Source: Blastomyces gilchristii SLH14081 (lineage: Eukaryota > Ascomycota > Eurotiomycetes > Onygenales > Ajellomycetaceae). Taken from it: a stretch of DNA of 64,000 bases. Location of the stretch: assembly GCF_000003855.2 (NCBI RefSeq), contig NW_003101675.1:1388716-1452715 (forward strand), in the 5' to 3' direction. The position numbers were made by a program, and so were the translations under genes. The notes under the pieces are model-generated. The model made no database searches. It was not told the DNA's origin and saw nothing but the letters and a program-made list of their open reading frames with translations. This document shows positions 12,000 through 22,426 of this stretch, piece by piece (the stretch's first letter is position 1; every line of letters begins with the position of its first letter).

Positions 12000-14900
12000 T
12001 CATCTTATCAGAATACTCTTATCACTAAATCTTAAATCAGAGCTTATAATCTCACTTCTCTGAGTTAATAATCTCTTTAACCTGATATTCTCTTTTACTC
12101 TCTAGTATTTTATAAACAGAGTGATGAGTCACAGAGTTCTCTTCTAAGAATTTCTTATATTTATAGAGTAAAGAGACATGAAAAACACTGTATATCTGCA
12201 ACTCAGATAACAGTTTTAATCTATAGAACTATGAGCTAATTTTCTTCATAATCTTATAAAACTCTGTCTGTAAGAGATTCAGGTTCTTACTAGATCTTTA
12301 TATAATAATGTTTTCTAAACTCAGTCAGACTCTATCATTTTTCTTAAAACTCTTTATAATATGCTTAAAGTCATAGTATCTCTTCTGATACTCTTGAGTC
12401 TTTCTCAAGAATTCACAGACTTTCTTCTGAATCTTTCAAATTCTCTTAGCCTGTTTACAGATATCATCACACTCTATAGTATACTCTCATAAGTTCATTA
12501 AGATCATCTGCAGATGAGTCTCAGTGAGTATCTCAAAGAGGGTTTTATCTGTGCTGACATGCTTTGAGTTGTTGTATACAAACTTCATGAGTGATAATCA
12601 ATGTACTCAGTTATTCTGATTATAATTGATAAAGTATCACAGATACTGTTTCAATATACTTATCAGATATTCTATCTGATCATCTGTCTGTTGATGAAAA
12701 GTCATACTTAGATCTTATGAAATCTTCAGTATAGTTATCAGATCAGATCAGAACTCTTCTATAAAGATTGATTCTCTATCTAAAATACTATTTGTAGATA
12801 ATTCATACAACTGAATCACATTGCAGATAAAGATATGAGTCAAATTCTTTAACTTTAAGTTCTTATAGATGAATATAAAGTGTATCATCTTGATAAAGTA
12901 ATTCACTATTATCAGCACACTGTTAAAGCAGGTATTATATATATTCTTACTTTTAGAGAGACTTACAAGAGTATTCATTTTGAGCTGTTCTCAAGGTTTC
13001 TGTAAAATGAATAGAGAAGTAAGTTCTTCATATAATCTGGACTACACTATCTGTGAATTCTGATAAATAGTATAAGAATTCACTATCTTCTTCATAAGTT
13101 CTTGCATCTTCAGTCAGAAGTATTTTCTTATAAATAACTCATGAGTTCTAGTATCTGTAAAATGACTTACTAGAGAAGAGTTATAATATCTTTTAATAAG
13201 TTCTATGTATAGAAACTCATTTATAGATATATAAATTCAGCTCTCTCTTTATAAGAGATTATTTAAGTCTTTTCAACTCTTTATTTCTACAGAATTGATC
13301 TCTGCTGTGAGCAGTTTCTAAATATACTGATTATATTCATTCTTCAGTTGCAGTTCAGATAATCTGAATAGAAGATTTTATAAAGACTTGTACTCTGTTT
13401 CTTCTTATATCAGATCTTTCACAGTACTTCTCAAAGTCTGCAAACTCTTCAGATTATAGATACTCTCTCTGAGAATTCTTATAGAGATTTCCAGAGTGTT
13501 AACTCTCAGTATTATAGAGAGTAGTTGTACAGACTTCTTCTCTTTCTCTCTTCTCTTCTCTTACAGAGAATTAAGAGACTCTTTAGTTAATCTCTTTGTA
13601 ATACTTAGTCTGAGCATCTTATAAAGCTTTTCTATCTTCTCTAGTCTCTCTGTATTTATCACTCTGATCTTCTTAACATAGTCTGATCTGTGAGAGAGTT
13701 CATCTACTGAGTTCTCAGTTCTCTTGATATATTCTATCTTGAATCAGAACTCACTCAGTCTCTGAGCTCAGTGAACCTGCTGCTGTGAGAGTTTCTTGAT
13801 TGAAGTAAACTATTATAAGCTGTTATAATCAGTTCTAACAGTAATCACTGTTATAAGACTCTCAAAGTAGTAATATCAGTGATGAAAGAATTTCACTATT
13901 GTGAGAAGCTTCTGATTATAAATGTCATAATTAATCTCTGCAGATTGCATCTTCTGTGAGAAAAAGATCACTGAAACTCAGTTCTTATTTAACTGTAGTT
14001 ATAAGACTATTTCTGAAATTACAAAGAAGAAGACATCTGTCTCTAAGCTAATTAAGAGTAAGAGATTAAAGTGAAACAGTATCACTGTGTCTGTGAATAT
14101 CTATTTCAATCTTATAAAGACTCTATGAGCTTCTAGAATAAGAAAGTTCTCACAGCTCTTTCTTCTTAATAATCTTTTCATTCTCTATTTATGAGATGAC
14201 TTCTTCTTATTTTCACCTTTCAGCATGTCTGTAAGAGTTAAGAAGATTCTTATAAATATAAAGATAAACTGTCTATAGAAATTCACAAAGCTCAGAAAGA
14301 TCTGAATCTCATAAATACTAGTTAACTTCAGTCATAATAGAATAGTCTCAACTTATGAAGATTTCATCTGAATATCATCTGTAGTGATTACATATTCTAG
14401 AAAATTAATCTGATGAGTACTGAAGTTGTACTTTGTAAGCTTAATATACAGTTTTGTCTTATCTAAGATCTTTAACACACTTTATACATGCTTAGTGTAT
14501 TCTTTCTTCTTCACAGAGTACATCATCACATTATTCAGATATATTATCACAAAGATATTCAGATATACATGAAGTGTTTTATTAATAAAAGACTGAAATA
14601 TTATGAGAATATTAGTCAGATTAAAAGACATCACTAGATATTTAAATAATCTCAGTGCAGTTCTAAAGACAGTCTTTTATTCATTCTCAGATCATATTTA
14701 CAGCTGTGTATATATATTGATTACATTCAGTTGTATGAATATAATAGCTTCTGTGAGACAGTTAATCACATTCTCAATCAGAGATAGAGAGTAGTGACTC
14801 TTTATTATCTTAGAGTTCAGATTACAGTAGTCTATACATAATTTGAGATCTTCATTCTTCTTCTTTATAAATATCACAGAGACTTCTATGAAGATCTGTG

Positions 14901-16300
14901 AAGATCAGATAAAGTCATTCTTCAGATTCTTCTTTACATAGGTCTGTATGACCTCTGTCTCATAATAAGAGAGTTTATAGATTAATTCTCAGAAGAGTTT
15001 CTACTCTTCTATTAAATCTATTATCAGATTCTTCTTATAGTGAGAAGAAAGCTTAGCTATCTTTACTGAGCTGAACATCTCTGCAAGGTCTCAGTATTTC
15101 TCTGATATCTGAAGCTCAGTTTTCATAACTGTGAGATTCTCAGACATTTGTAAAGTTATTATATAGATGAGCTTATCTTCTCTGATTAACTCTGCAGCAT
15201 CAACTGATTCTATCTCTATAAGTGAGTCTGTCAATACTGATCAGAAGTATAGATCTGACTCACAGACAGCTATGTGTGAATTGTATCTTTAAAGTTATAT
15301 AAGTCTTAAGTATATGTTATCTATAATATCTGTGATAATCACAGTTTCTGCAAATCTTCTTCAGATTTCAGAGAGACCTTGTAATTCAAAGATGACTCTT
15401 ACAAGTCTTTCAGTTCTCAGATCTGAGTTCTCATATTCTGCTTATTATAAGAGCAGATTCTCAGTTTTCATCATTCAGCTTATTCACTCTGTGAGCTTTA
15501 GAGACACTACAGTGACCTGAGATCCTGAGTTCATTAATACTTTTTATACTTACAGAGCAGTAGTATCACAGTGCAGTCTCTTTCTATAAGTAAGCATTTT
15601 CATCAGAGAAGTAACAGATTCAGATATCAGCTTCAAGATTCTTAAGAAGACTGTTACTGACTCTGTTTATAACTTCTTAAATTTCTATTTTGATTTATCT
15701 GAACAGTTTGCGCAGAGATGTTCTGATTTAGAATAGATAAAGCAGAATCTCTTTTTCTTAATCTTTCTATTATACACTCTATTCATAGAAGCTTGTGAAG
15801 CTCTTTCTCTCTGCTTAGTAGTCAGATATAAATCTCTCTATATCTTGTCATCTTTGTCTGATAAATCTGTTCTCTGTTATTCTAACTCTCACAGAGCTGA
15901 TTAATAATTTACTCTCTACAGATCTGTGACTCTCACAGTAATTTATAAGCAGTGAATGAGAGTTATCAGTTTCTTCAGAATTAAGAGCTTAGAGTCTTAC
16001 TCAATGAGCTTGTTCTACATGTCTTTATTCAACTTCTTTATAAATATTATTATTCAGGTCTTGTTTCAGAGCTCTGTTTTCACAGACTCTAATTCACATC
16101 ACAATTTTATAAAGCACTGTGAGTAGTCTTTATCAGATTTCTTATTTCTTTTTCTAATATTGATAATTACAGCTCAGATGTTCTCTATTCAGCTTGTGAA
16201 GTTCTCTAACTTATTCTCTAGATAGGTCTTAAGAACAGATCAGTGAAATCTCTTATAATCATTCTTTAGATGATTCAGTCAGTTCTTGACTTTAATGTAG
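12000..16300 (-). pseudogene. Gypsy-B gag end and pol (minus strand)
   Basis: Read on the minus strand, a decayed zinc knuckle lies near 15775-15715 (CFIYSKSEHLCANC; the second Cys appears as Tyr). Reverse transcriptase follows with catalytic box YLNN near 14550-14515 (expected YLDD). Integrase core lies at 12978-12748 (VLIIVNYFIKMIHFI, then SILDRES, matching the usual D...SD.G pattern). A chromodomain-like segment (KREYQVKEIIN) is near 12150-12000. Stops at expected Trp and Gln codons occur throughout. The gene is dead. Confidence 0.82.
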
Positions 16301-16463
16301 TAGAGGCCTGTTATTGCATAGATGACAGCTTCTTCATCTTTTATATCACACAGCTGATCTTGTGAGTTAATTTCAAATACAAACTTATAAAAGCTTTAGA
16401 AATTTCATGAGTTTTTTCAGCTGAGAATTGATGATTGAGAATGACTGAGAATTGAAGCTTTCA

Positions 16464-16552
16464 GCCCCGATCGCCGAATGGTTAATGCGGCCACCCGGTA
16501 GTGCCTTGGCGTGGGAAACCAAGACACGTGGGTTCGAAACCCGCAGGGGATA
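16464..16552 (+). tRNA. tRNA-like SINE head with pol III promoter boxes (not a normal tRNA)
   Basis: The sequence has a D-arm-like hairpin (GCCG...CGGC), a clear internal A box TGGTTAATGCGG (16479-16490) and B box GGTTCGAAACC (16531-16541; consensus GGTTCGANTCC), and a T stem GTGGG/CCCGC. The middle contains a strong CTTGG...CCAAG hairpin, which could be a class II variable arm or a misplaced anticodon arm. The acceptor stem does not pair fully, so I do not assign an amino acid. With a target-site duplication and AAT tail around it, this is best read as the promoter head of a SINE. Confidence 0.6.
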
Positions 16553-16835
16553 CATTAAATCTGGAACTCAAGCACCTCAGGTTTCTAATAAATACAGAGG
16601 TGTACAGATCACTTCAATAAATCACTCTATGTTTCTGAGCTGGGAAGTTATTATTGCATGTATTTAATTATCACTCCTTTGTATTTTCCTATGTTCTTGT
16701 TATCTTGGCGCGGTCTCAACACCTGTATTTCCTCCTGTATAATCAACACTTGACCTGTATTTAACATCACACAAGGACTCATCATAAGCTCCGCTTGCAT
16801 ATGAGTATAATGAAAGAAGAATAATAATAATAATA
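16465..16835 (+). mobile_element. tRNA-derived SINE with (AAT)n tail, unmutated
   Basis: About 371 bp inserted into the Gypsy-C LTR and flanked by a 14-bp target-site duplication with one mismatch: ATTGAAGCTTTCAG (16451-16464) and ATTGAAGGTTTCAG (16836-16849). The head is tRNA-like (16464-16552). The body is unrelated to its surroundings, and the tail is a run of AAT units (16819-16835). The last 30 bases before the run resemble the 3' end of the resident LINE (GCATA...TATAAT...GAAGAATAATAAT). It was therefore probably mobilised by that LINE's enzymes. Unlike its neighbours it keeps CC, GG and CG, perhaps because it is too short or too rare for the mutating process. I know of no matching named family. 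Confidence 0.82.
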
Positions 16836-17060
16836 ATTGAAGGTTTCAGTGAAATCTATGAAGTGTAATAAAATAGTCTATATAATTGATCAGACGCATC
16901 CTGCTACATTAATTCTCTCTTTTCAGAAGTGATATAGAGTTACAGGTGTGTAGTTTTCATCAGTCAAGAGCTGCTATCATGAATAACACAGAGATCAGAG
17001 TTCAGATCAGATGATTATAGCTAACTCATTTCATAAAATATTTTCATCTGTAACTGTGAG

Positions 17061-17566
17061 TAGACTGACCATGTGATCATGTCTGAGACTAGAATCAGAT
17101 TTTTTAATAGTCTCATTATCAATTCAACTGATCTCATTACACAGTTTTAACATTAGATAGTAGTCTCATAGTGTCTCAGTGAGACTTACTGTCTACACTT
17201 GTCATATTTTTCAAATAAGATCATGATTTTCACTTCTCAATTTAAATTATTTTTATTGCTTTAAATAACTTTAAGTCTCATTTGAGTGTTATCAAAAAGT
17301 GTTACTTTTTAAAAAATTAAAAATAGTCTAAAAAAAACCTTAAAATGTCTAAAAATAGTAACTTTATGCTAAGAATGAAACTAAATGAGATTAAATGAGA
17401 CTACTTTCTCATTTTTTTCAAGTCATGGTTTCATTTTAAGATCTGATATATAGTCACTTTACATGTTTTTTTAATGACTAGTCCCAGCCGGATTCACATC
17501 AAGAAATGTATGAGATCAGATCAAATGAAATTAAACATGAAATTCATAGTCTCAGTGGTCAGTCTA
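17061..17566 (-). mobile_element. hAT-like MITE, copy 1 (506 bp)
   Basis: This is 506 bp, bounded by inverted ends TAGACTGACC and (reverse) TAGACTGACCACTG. It is flanked by an 8-bp duplication ACTGTGAG (17053-17060) and ACTGTGAA (17567-17574), differing by one G/A. It is the reverse complement of 26496-27001, which is exactly the same length. There is no coding capacity. The 8-bp duplication and short inverted ends fit a non-autonomous hAT-type DNA transposon. It sits in the 3' part of the minus-strand Gypsy-C. Confidence 0.85.
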
Positions 17567-19027
17567 ACTGTGAAATCTCTTATCAAGAATATCTTGAATC
17601 TCTCATTCAAGTTTATTATCTTCTTCTATGATCTCTGGCAGCTGTCAGTCAGAAGTCAGTTGAGTAGAAAATGAATTGATAACAATGCAGCAGAGCAAGC
17701 TTATATAAAAGATATTATAAATCTCTGATGATATGTCAAGATAATAGTTATAACTGTCTAGAACTTTTATCACTTTATACTTGATATAATAGTAATTTAG
17801 TGTATGAGATGAGTATGTGATCTGTATAGTCTGAAGATTTAATCATACTAGATCTTCTATCTTATATTACTCAGTGAGGTCTTAGTGAACATTAATTCAG
17901 TTCTCTTAATCTTGTATAGTACTTATCATAAAGATCTCTGCTTCATAGATGTCTCAGAGCTTTGTTACTATATTGTCAGTGATCTAAATTGAACTGTAAA
18001 GATTCAGTGTAAACTGTGTGATTTCTAGAAGATCTAACACTTTCATATAATAATTATATGTAAGAAAGAATGAGCTTATACCTGTTGAAACAGTGTCTCA
18101 GTCATTAATGATGACTTCAGTATATAGAAGAAGATTATATTAATCATCTTATAAATAGTTACAGAACTTATAAAGCTAATAATCAATAGAATTCTTATTC
18201 TGCAATGCAAATAAGAACTCTGAGCATATTGTAATACACTGTGCATTATACAATAGTCTCAGAGTCAGATTAAAACAGAAGTATGATCTAAATCAATTAA
18301 ATATGAGATTCTTATTCTCAACTGAGACAGGAATTAAATACTTAGTAGACTTTCTATCAGAAACTCAAGCAGCTACAAGAAAATAACTGAATTCAGAAAT
18401 ATCTGAATATGAAGAGAAGGAAATTGATCAGATATAGTCTGTTAAAACAGCTATATACTATCTTTTGATAATTTGTTTTGTTACAGTCTCTCTTTATTTT
18501 ACTTTACTTTTTCCTTTCTATTCTTTTCTACCTATCTATTTAATGTGTCTATCTTTAAGACTGTGTTCTCTTTTCTTTTGTCATGATATTGTCAAAAGGT
18601 TTCAAAGTATCAGAAGATGTTAAAATACTGCAATTTATAAACAGTTTTTGTATTCTGAGCTGGAATTTTCTGATTTTGTATATCTGAAATTGATGAATGT
18701 ATAACAGTTAACTTTATAGGTATAGGAAAAACCCTGAGAACTTTTAGTTCTCAGATAGATGTTATAGTCTCTGACTGCATACATCTATAATTGAAGCATA
18801 ATAATAATAATAATAATATAAAGCTAATTCTTCACTATGTGAATTATTCATTCTAATATATTATCAGTCTCAGAGTGATAAGAACTTAATAAACAGTGTA
18901 TAATCTTAAGAACTTAACAGATTCTTGTTCAGAGAGTACTTATAAATTGACAGTCTTGATCTGATACTATAGATCTCAGTAATTCATGCATTCAGTAGAA
19001 TTAGCTCTGTAGAAATGCTTCAGTGAC
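17567..19027 (-). pseudogene. Gypsy-C integrase and C-terminal region, minus strand, with LINE insertion
   Basis: Bases 18829-19027 align in reverse with about 52870-53060, and 17567-18180 with about 53090-53640 of the plus-strand Gypsy-C. The join is interrupted only by the truncated LINE at 18181-18816. One clear match is GTTGAAACAGTGTCTCAGTCATT (split for length: GTTGAAACAG, then TCTCAGTCATTAATGA) near 18083. It encodes the end of integrase and the tail of pol, full of stops. Confidence 0.75.
18181..18816 (+). mobile_element. 5'-truncated LINE copy
   Basis: This 636-bp copy aligns with the 3' end of the full LINE (from about 26115, minus the MITE that interrupts the full copy). It includes the end of ORF2 (zinc motif region NENPEHIV equivalent), the 3' untranslated region and an (AAT)n tail at 18799-18816. 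A perfect 12-bp target-site duplication TATAAAGCTAAT flanks it (18169-18180 and 18817-18828). The truncated 5' end, tail and variable-length duplication are classic target-primed reverse transcription products. It shows the empty MITE site in the 3' untranslated region near 18560. Confidence 0.9.
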
Positions 19028-19077
19028 ATAGATCACTACTCTTGACTGATGACCTCTTTACATTCATAAGCATGTCA

Positions 19078-19510
19078 ATCACACAGCAACACCACGAACT
19101 CGCTTGATTTTTCCAATAAGAACCCGCCGATAGATCCATCGAAAAGCCCTCGATCATACGAGCATTTTGACCCCATCGCCGACTGCATACCCCGTGTGGT
19201 GGTGGAGTTATCCAGCCAAATGTGAACCAGACATTGTTCAAAACTCCTGTGTGGGATTATCCCCCGTTCTCCCCTATCACACCACAACCCTGGGCCAAAT
19301 TGCCATACAAATTGTAAGGTGAAGAGACCTAGCCATATGCACCAATCTTCCCGATTTTGGAAGATCCTCAATCTGTAATTGTGGAGATATCTGAGGAGTG
19401 ATCTCCGCGAAAACCCTGTCCATCTTTAATGTTTCAAAACACCAACACCAAGTCCCACCCTTGTACCGCCCTTCCCAATCTGGCCCATCCCTGGCAGAAA
19501 AATACAAAAA
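19078..19510 (+). other. Unmutated GC-richer island in the LINE leader
   Basis: In contrast to the sequence on both sides, this stretch contains normal CC, GG and CG (for example CCCCATCGCCGACTGC near 19171 and CCCGTTCTCCCCTATC near 19262). It lies inside the LINE target-site duplication. The minus-strand open frames here (19020-19507) overlap one another, have no recognisable domain, and reflect only the lack of mutation. Its right end (19437-19543) is repeated in mutated form at 19591-19705. It could be a captured host sequence, or a leader copied from a young LINE by template switching. Confidence 0.6.
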
Positions 19511-19705
19511 GATAACTCAGCAATAATATCAAGCACATAATCAAGAGACACTTCTGAAGTGCAATCTTCATGATCTGTCTTCAGTGTATCTAGACATCAA
19601 TACCAAGTCCCACTCTCATAGTACCTCTCTCAATCTGGCCCATTCTCAATAGAACAATACAAAAAGATATCTCAGCAACAGTATTTAATACATAATCAGC
19701 AGACA
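19437..19705 (+). repeat. About 105-bp direct duplication, one clean and one mutated copy
   Basis: Copy one (19437-19543) and copy two (19591-19705) share the order CACCAAGTCCCAC / TACCAAGTCCCAC, CAATCTGGCCCAT, AATACAAAAAGATA and CACATAATCA / TACATAATCA. Copy one keeps GC-rich bases (TTGTACCGCCCTTCCC) where copy two has the decayed CATAGTACCTCTCTC. Confidence 0.75.
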
Positions 19706-20635
19706 ATAAGTCAACAGAACAAGTCAACAGCACATCAACAACTATAAATTCAGTATACTTCAAGATCTGACTGAGCCTTTGATCCCTGCACAGTGAGATA
19801 TATTAAATCTAGTTTTAATATCTCAATATTCAATAGATTCTGCAAGAGATTGAGAACAGCAACACTAAATTTCTATTGAATTTGAGAATTGACTCTGTAT
19901 TGATATAATCATTGACAAAGTCTTCTATTTTAAGATATAAATAACCAGTTCCTCTACATTCTGCTGATAATATTTATATTATTATATAGAAACAGACTTA
20001 TATTCTCTATAATATCAAGACTCTGAAGAGAGAAAGTCTTGATAGAGAGTATATAGTAGTACATATCTAAGCAGTTTCTATCTCATTCTTCTGCAGCAGT
20101 TATTACAAAAAAAAAAGATCTTAGAAATAGTTTTTTACTTCTCTTGAATAAGTAAGATATTTTTCTCTGAATTTTATACAATATTCTTACAAAGAATTAA
20201 AAACAGAGTTATTTTCTATCATAATTTCACATTCTTTTCAGTAAGAATTACTTTTTCAGTGACTGAAGAGCTTTCATTAATACTTAATTTGTTTTTACAC
20301 TCTTTATTAACTGATTTGAGTTGTACACTTGTTGTGTGAGAAGAATTGAATGATTTAGAATCAAATTAAATAGTTTTAATCAATTTCTCTGCAAAAAATT
20401 GATTTATTTTTTATCAGTTTTTCTCTCAAAAACTGTTATATTATCTGATTTATTATCAATTGATATCATACTTTTTCTCACTGTATCTCAAGAAAGAGAT
20501 TATAAAGATTTTATTAATTTATCTTAAAAATCAATTTTAGTTTATTAGATTCTCTTTAAAAATCTAACCTAGTTACTGAACTAGTGAGAAAAAAAATCAG
20601 ATATTTTATACATAAAAGTCTTTTATTCTTCTTTT

Positions 20636-20769
20636 GAAACAGCCTGACTAACTTTTCAATTGAAAACAGACTTAGAAATCTCTTAATTGAAACAGTCTGA
20701 CCAACTTTTCAATTCAAAAGAGTTTAATAAATATCTTAATTGAATCAGTCTGACCAACTTTTCATTGAG
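20636..20769 (+). repeat. 53-bp tandem repeat upstream of LINE ORF1
   Basis: Two full units (20636-20688 and 20689-20741) and a partial third (from 20742) share GAAACAG(C/T)CTGAC(T/C)AACTTTTCAATT and end in CTTAATT. They lie directly before the ORF1 start. Repeated leader monomers in LINEs can act as promoters, but I have no direct evidence for that here. Confidence 0.8.
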
Positions 20770-20777
20770 TAAGAATA

Positions 20778-22397
20778 ATGAGTTCAAAAGTACACTCAGT
20801 TGATGTGGAAAAAGATGCTTTCTCAAATGCTATTCCTGAGATTGAAATTCTGAAGAGAAGAAAGAAAGAAGAAATAGAGAAATAATAGATTCTTAAAATA
20901 CAGAAACTTGAAAAAGTGAGTAAAATTCTTGAAAAGCAGTGTCTGAGTGAGATGAATGAAGAAGTTCTGTTAATTCTTCATACTCAGACTAGACAACTAC
21001 AGAAAGTGATTAAGTTCAAACTTGGAATTTCAAACACAGTTCTACAAACTTTGAAAATTTCTAATATAATCACTGACTCTTCAGTTTGCTCTTCTTTCTT
21101 TTCTACTTCTTCTTCTTCTTCTTCTTTAAATCAGAAGAAAATATATGCTCAAGCAGCTGAATCTACTGTCTCTAAATCTGCTATCTCTAAATCTGCTGTC
21201 TCAAAACCTGCTCAAAATTCTGAAAAAACTGAGAAGAATACTGCTCATACTTCTATTGATAGAAGAGTGAAGAAAAAAATGTAAAAAGAGAAAAATCTTC
21301 AAATCTCCAGAAATAGAAGACTTATTCTCAAAGTCTCAAATCAGAATATCTTGCAGAGAAATAAGCTAAACTCAAATCTCATTTTTAGAATTGAAAATGA
21401 AATCAATCAGCAGTTCTTTTCTTAGTTAATGACTGATATTAAAGTTTAAAAATCAGTTATAGCTTCAATTGAGTCATTCTTCTTTGAAAACTTCATCATT
21501 CTGATCACAATGTCTGAATTCAGTGCAGAATTCCTTATTCAGAATAAGAATCTCTGAAAATCAGCAGTAGAATCTCTGTTAAACATAATAATTCTATCTA
21601 AGAGAGATAAAAAGTGAGATAAATTTATTCTTCATAATATTCCAGTTGAAATCTTTGACTGTGAGAAAGGAATACTACTTCTTAAAAATGAATTAAAAGA
21701 ATATAATTCAATTCAACTGAGAAAAGAGTCTGTATAACTTAATTCAATTAATTTCAGACAGAGTCAAAGAAATGTCTCTGTTCTAGTATATATAAAGACA
21801 CTTGAACAATTAAAAATCTCTGAAGTAAGAGTAGTAGGTTTGAAAATGAGAGTTCATGAATACAAAGACACAAGAATGAATCTCAAAGCTCAAACACAGT
21901 GTTCAAACTGTCAAAGATACAGATACTTTGTAATCTCTTATTTCAGAGACTCAAAATACACATTCTGTGCTAGAGATTATAAAACTAGTGAGTATAAATA
22001 TGAAACATGCTTAAAAAGAGATGAAATATATTAACATACTCTGCTTAAGTGCTTCAATTGTAAAGAAAAACATGCATCTAGCTTAAAAGAATGTGTATTT
22101 ACTTCAAGAACTGAGAAGCACTAAAGAAAAGATGAAGCTCAAAATGAATCTAAAACTGAAGAGAAAAGTGAAGCTAGTAAATCTACAACTGTAAACTTAA
22201 AAAGAAGAAATTCTCAACTATCTAGATCTTCAAACTTCAATTCTTCAGCTAAGTGTAAACAGAATTTGAATTCTCAAACTTCTATTAAGATTAGAGAATT
22301 GTCAAATGACTCTGATAATAAACTAGATATAATACAAGCAGTTGAGATTCCTACTTTTCAAAATAGTTATAATCTACTATCTGATGATAGTGATTAG
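20778..22397 (+). pseudogene. LINE ORF1 (gag-like, zinc knuckles)
   Basis: The frame from the ATG at 20778 to the TAG at 22395-22397 is 539 codons with no net frameshift. The separate open pieces at 20916-21284 and 21840-22034 lie in this same frame. The protein begins MSSKVHSVDVEKD, continues with a charged helical stretch, then a serine run encoded by a TCT/TTC repeat near 21105. Near residues 372-440 it has at least two nucleocapsid-type zinc knuckles (QCSNCQRYRY...YTFC...YETC, then KCFNCKEKHAS...C). Stops occur where Gln or Trp would fit, for example two in a row near codon 36. ORF1 proteins of this type bind the element's RNA. This copy is dead but well preserved in frame. Confidence 0.85.
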
Positions 22398-22426
22398 ATT
22401 CTACTCTATCTCTACTCTCTTTTAGT

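Larger units (their letters stand above)
9807..16385 (-). mobile_element. Gypsy-B, 5'-truncated copy, minus strand
   Basis: This copy aligns in reverse with about 44140-50782 of the complete Gypsy-B (43439-50782). It keeps its 3' LTR (9807-10065) but lacks the 5' LTR and about the first 700 bp. At 16385 it abuts a broken LTR of Gypsy-C. The domain order on the minus strand is gag end, reverse transcriptase, RNase H, integrase, chromodomain, accessory ORF, long non-coding stretch, LTR. No matching TSD was found, so the edges look rearranged. Confidence 0.85.
16386..16908 (-). repeat. Gypsy-C 3' LTR remnant, split by the SINE
   Basis: Bases 16386-16464 and 16850-16908 align in reverse with the Gypsy-C LTR (41099-41342 plus 33227-33279). 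Shared marks are the repeated GAGAAT...CTGAGAAT pattern and ATCTATGAAGTGTAAT. The inner LTR boundary is at 16908 (...CTACA for TGTGATGGG on the minus strand). The outer part is lost at the junction with Gypsy-B. Confidence 0.75.

Noticed and set aside
16464..16552. A functional cellular tRNA gene
   Set aside because: The acceptor stem does not pair fully and the spacing between D arm and anticodon arm is abnormal; the target-site duplication and AAT tail mark it as a SINE head.
19020..19507. Three overlapping minus-strand open frames (73, 98 and 76 codons) as a host gene
   Set aside because: They overlap in different frames, have no recognisable domain and lie in an unmutated island within the LINE duplication. 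Long frames are expected there simply because stops were not created.
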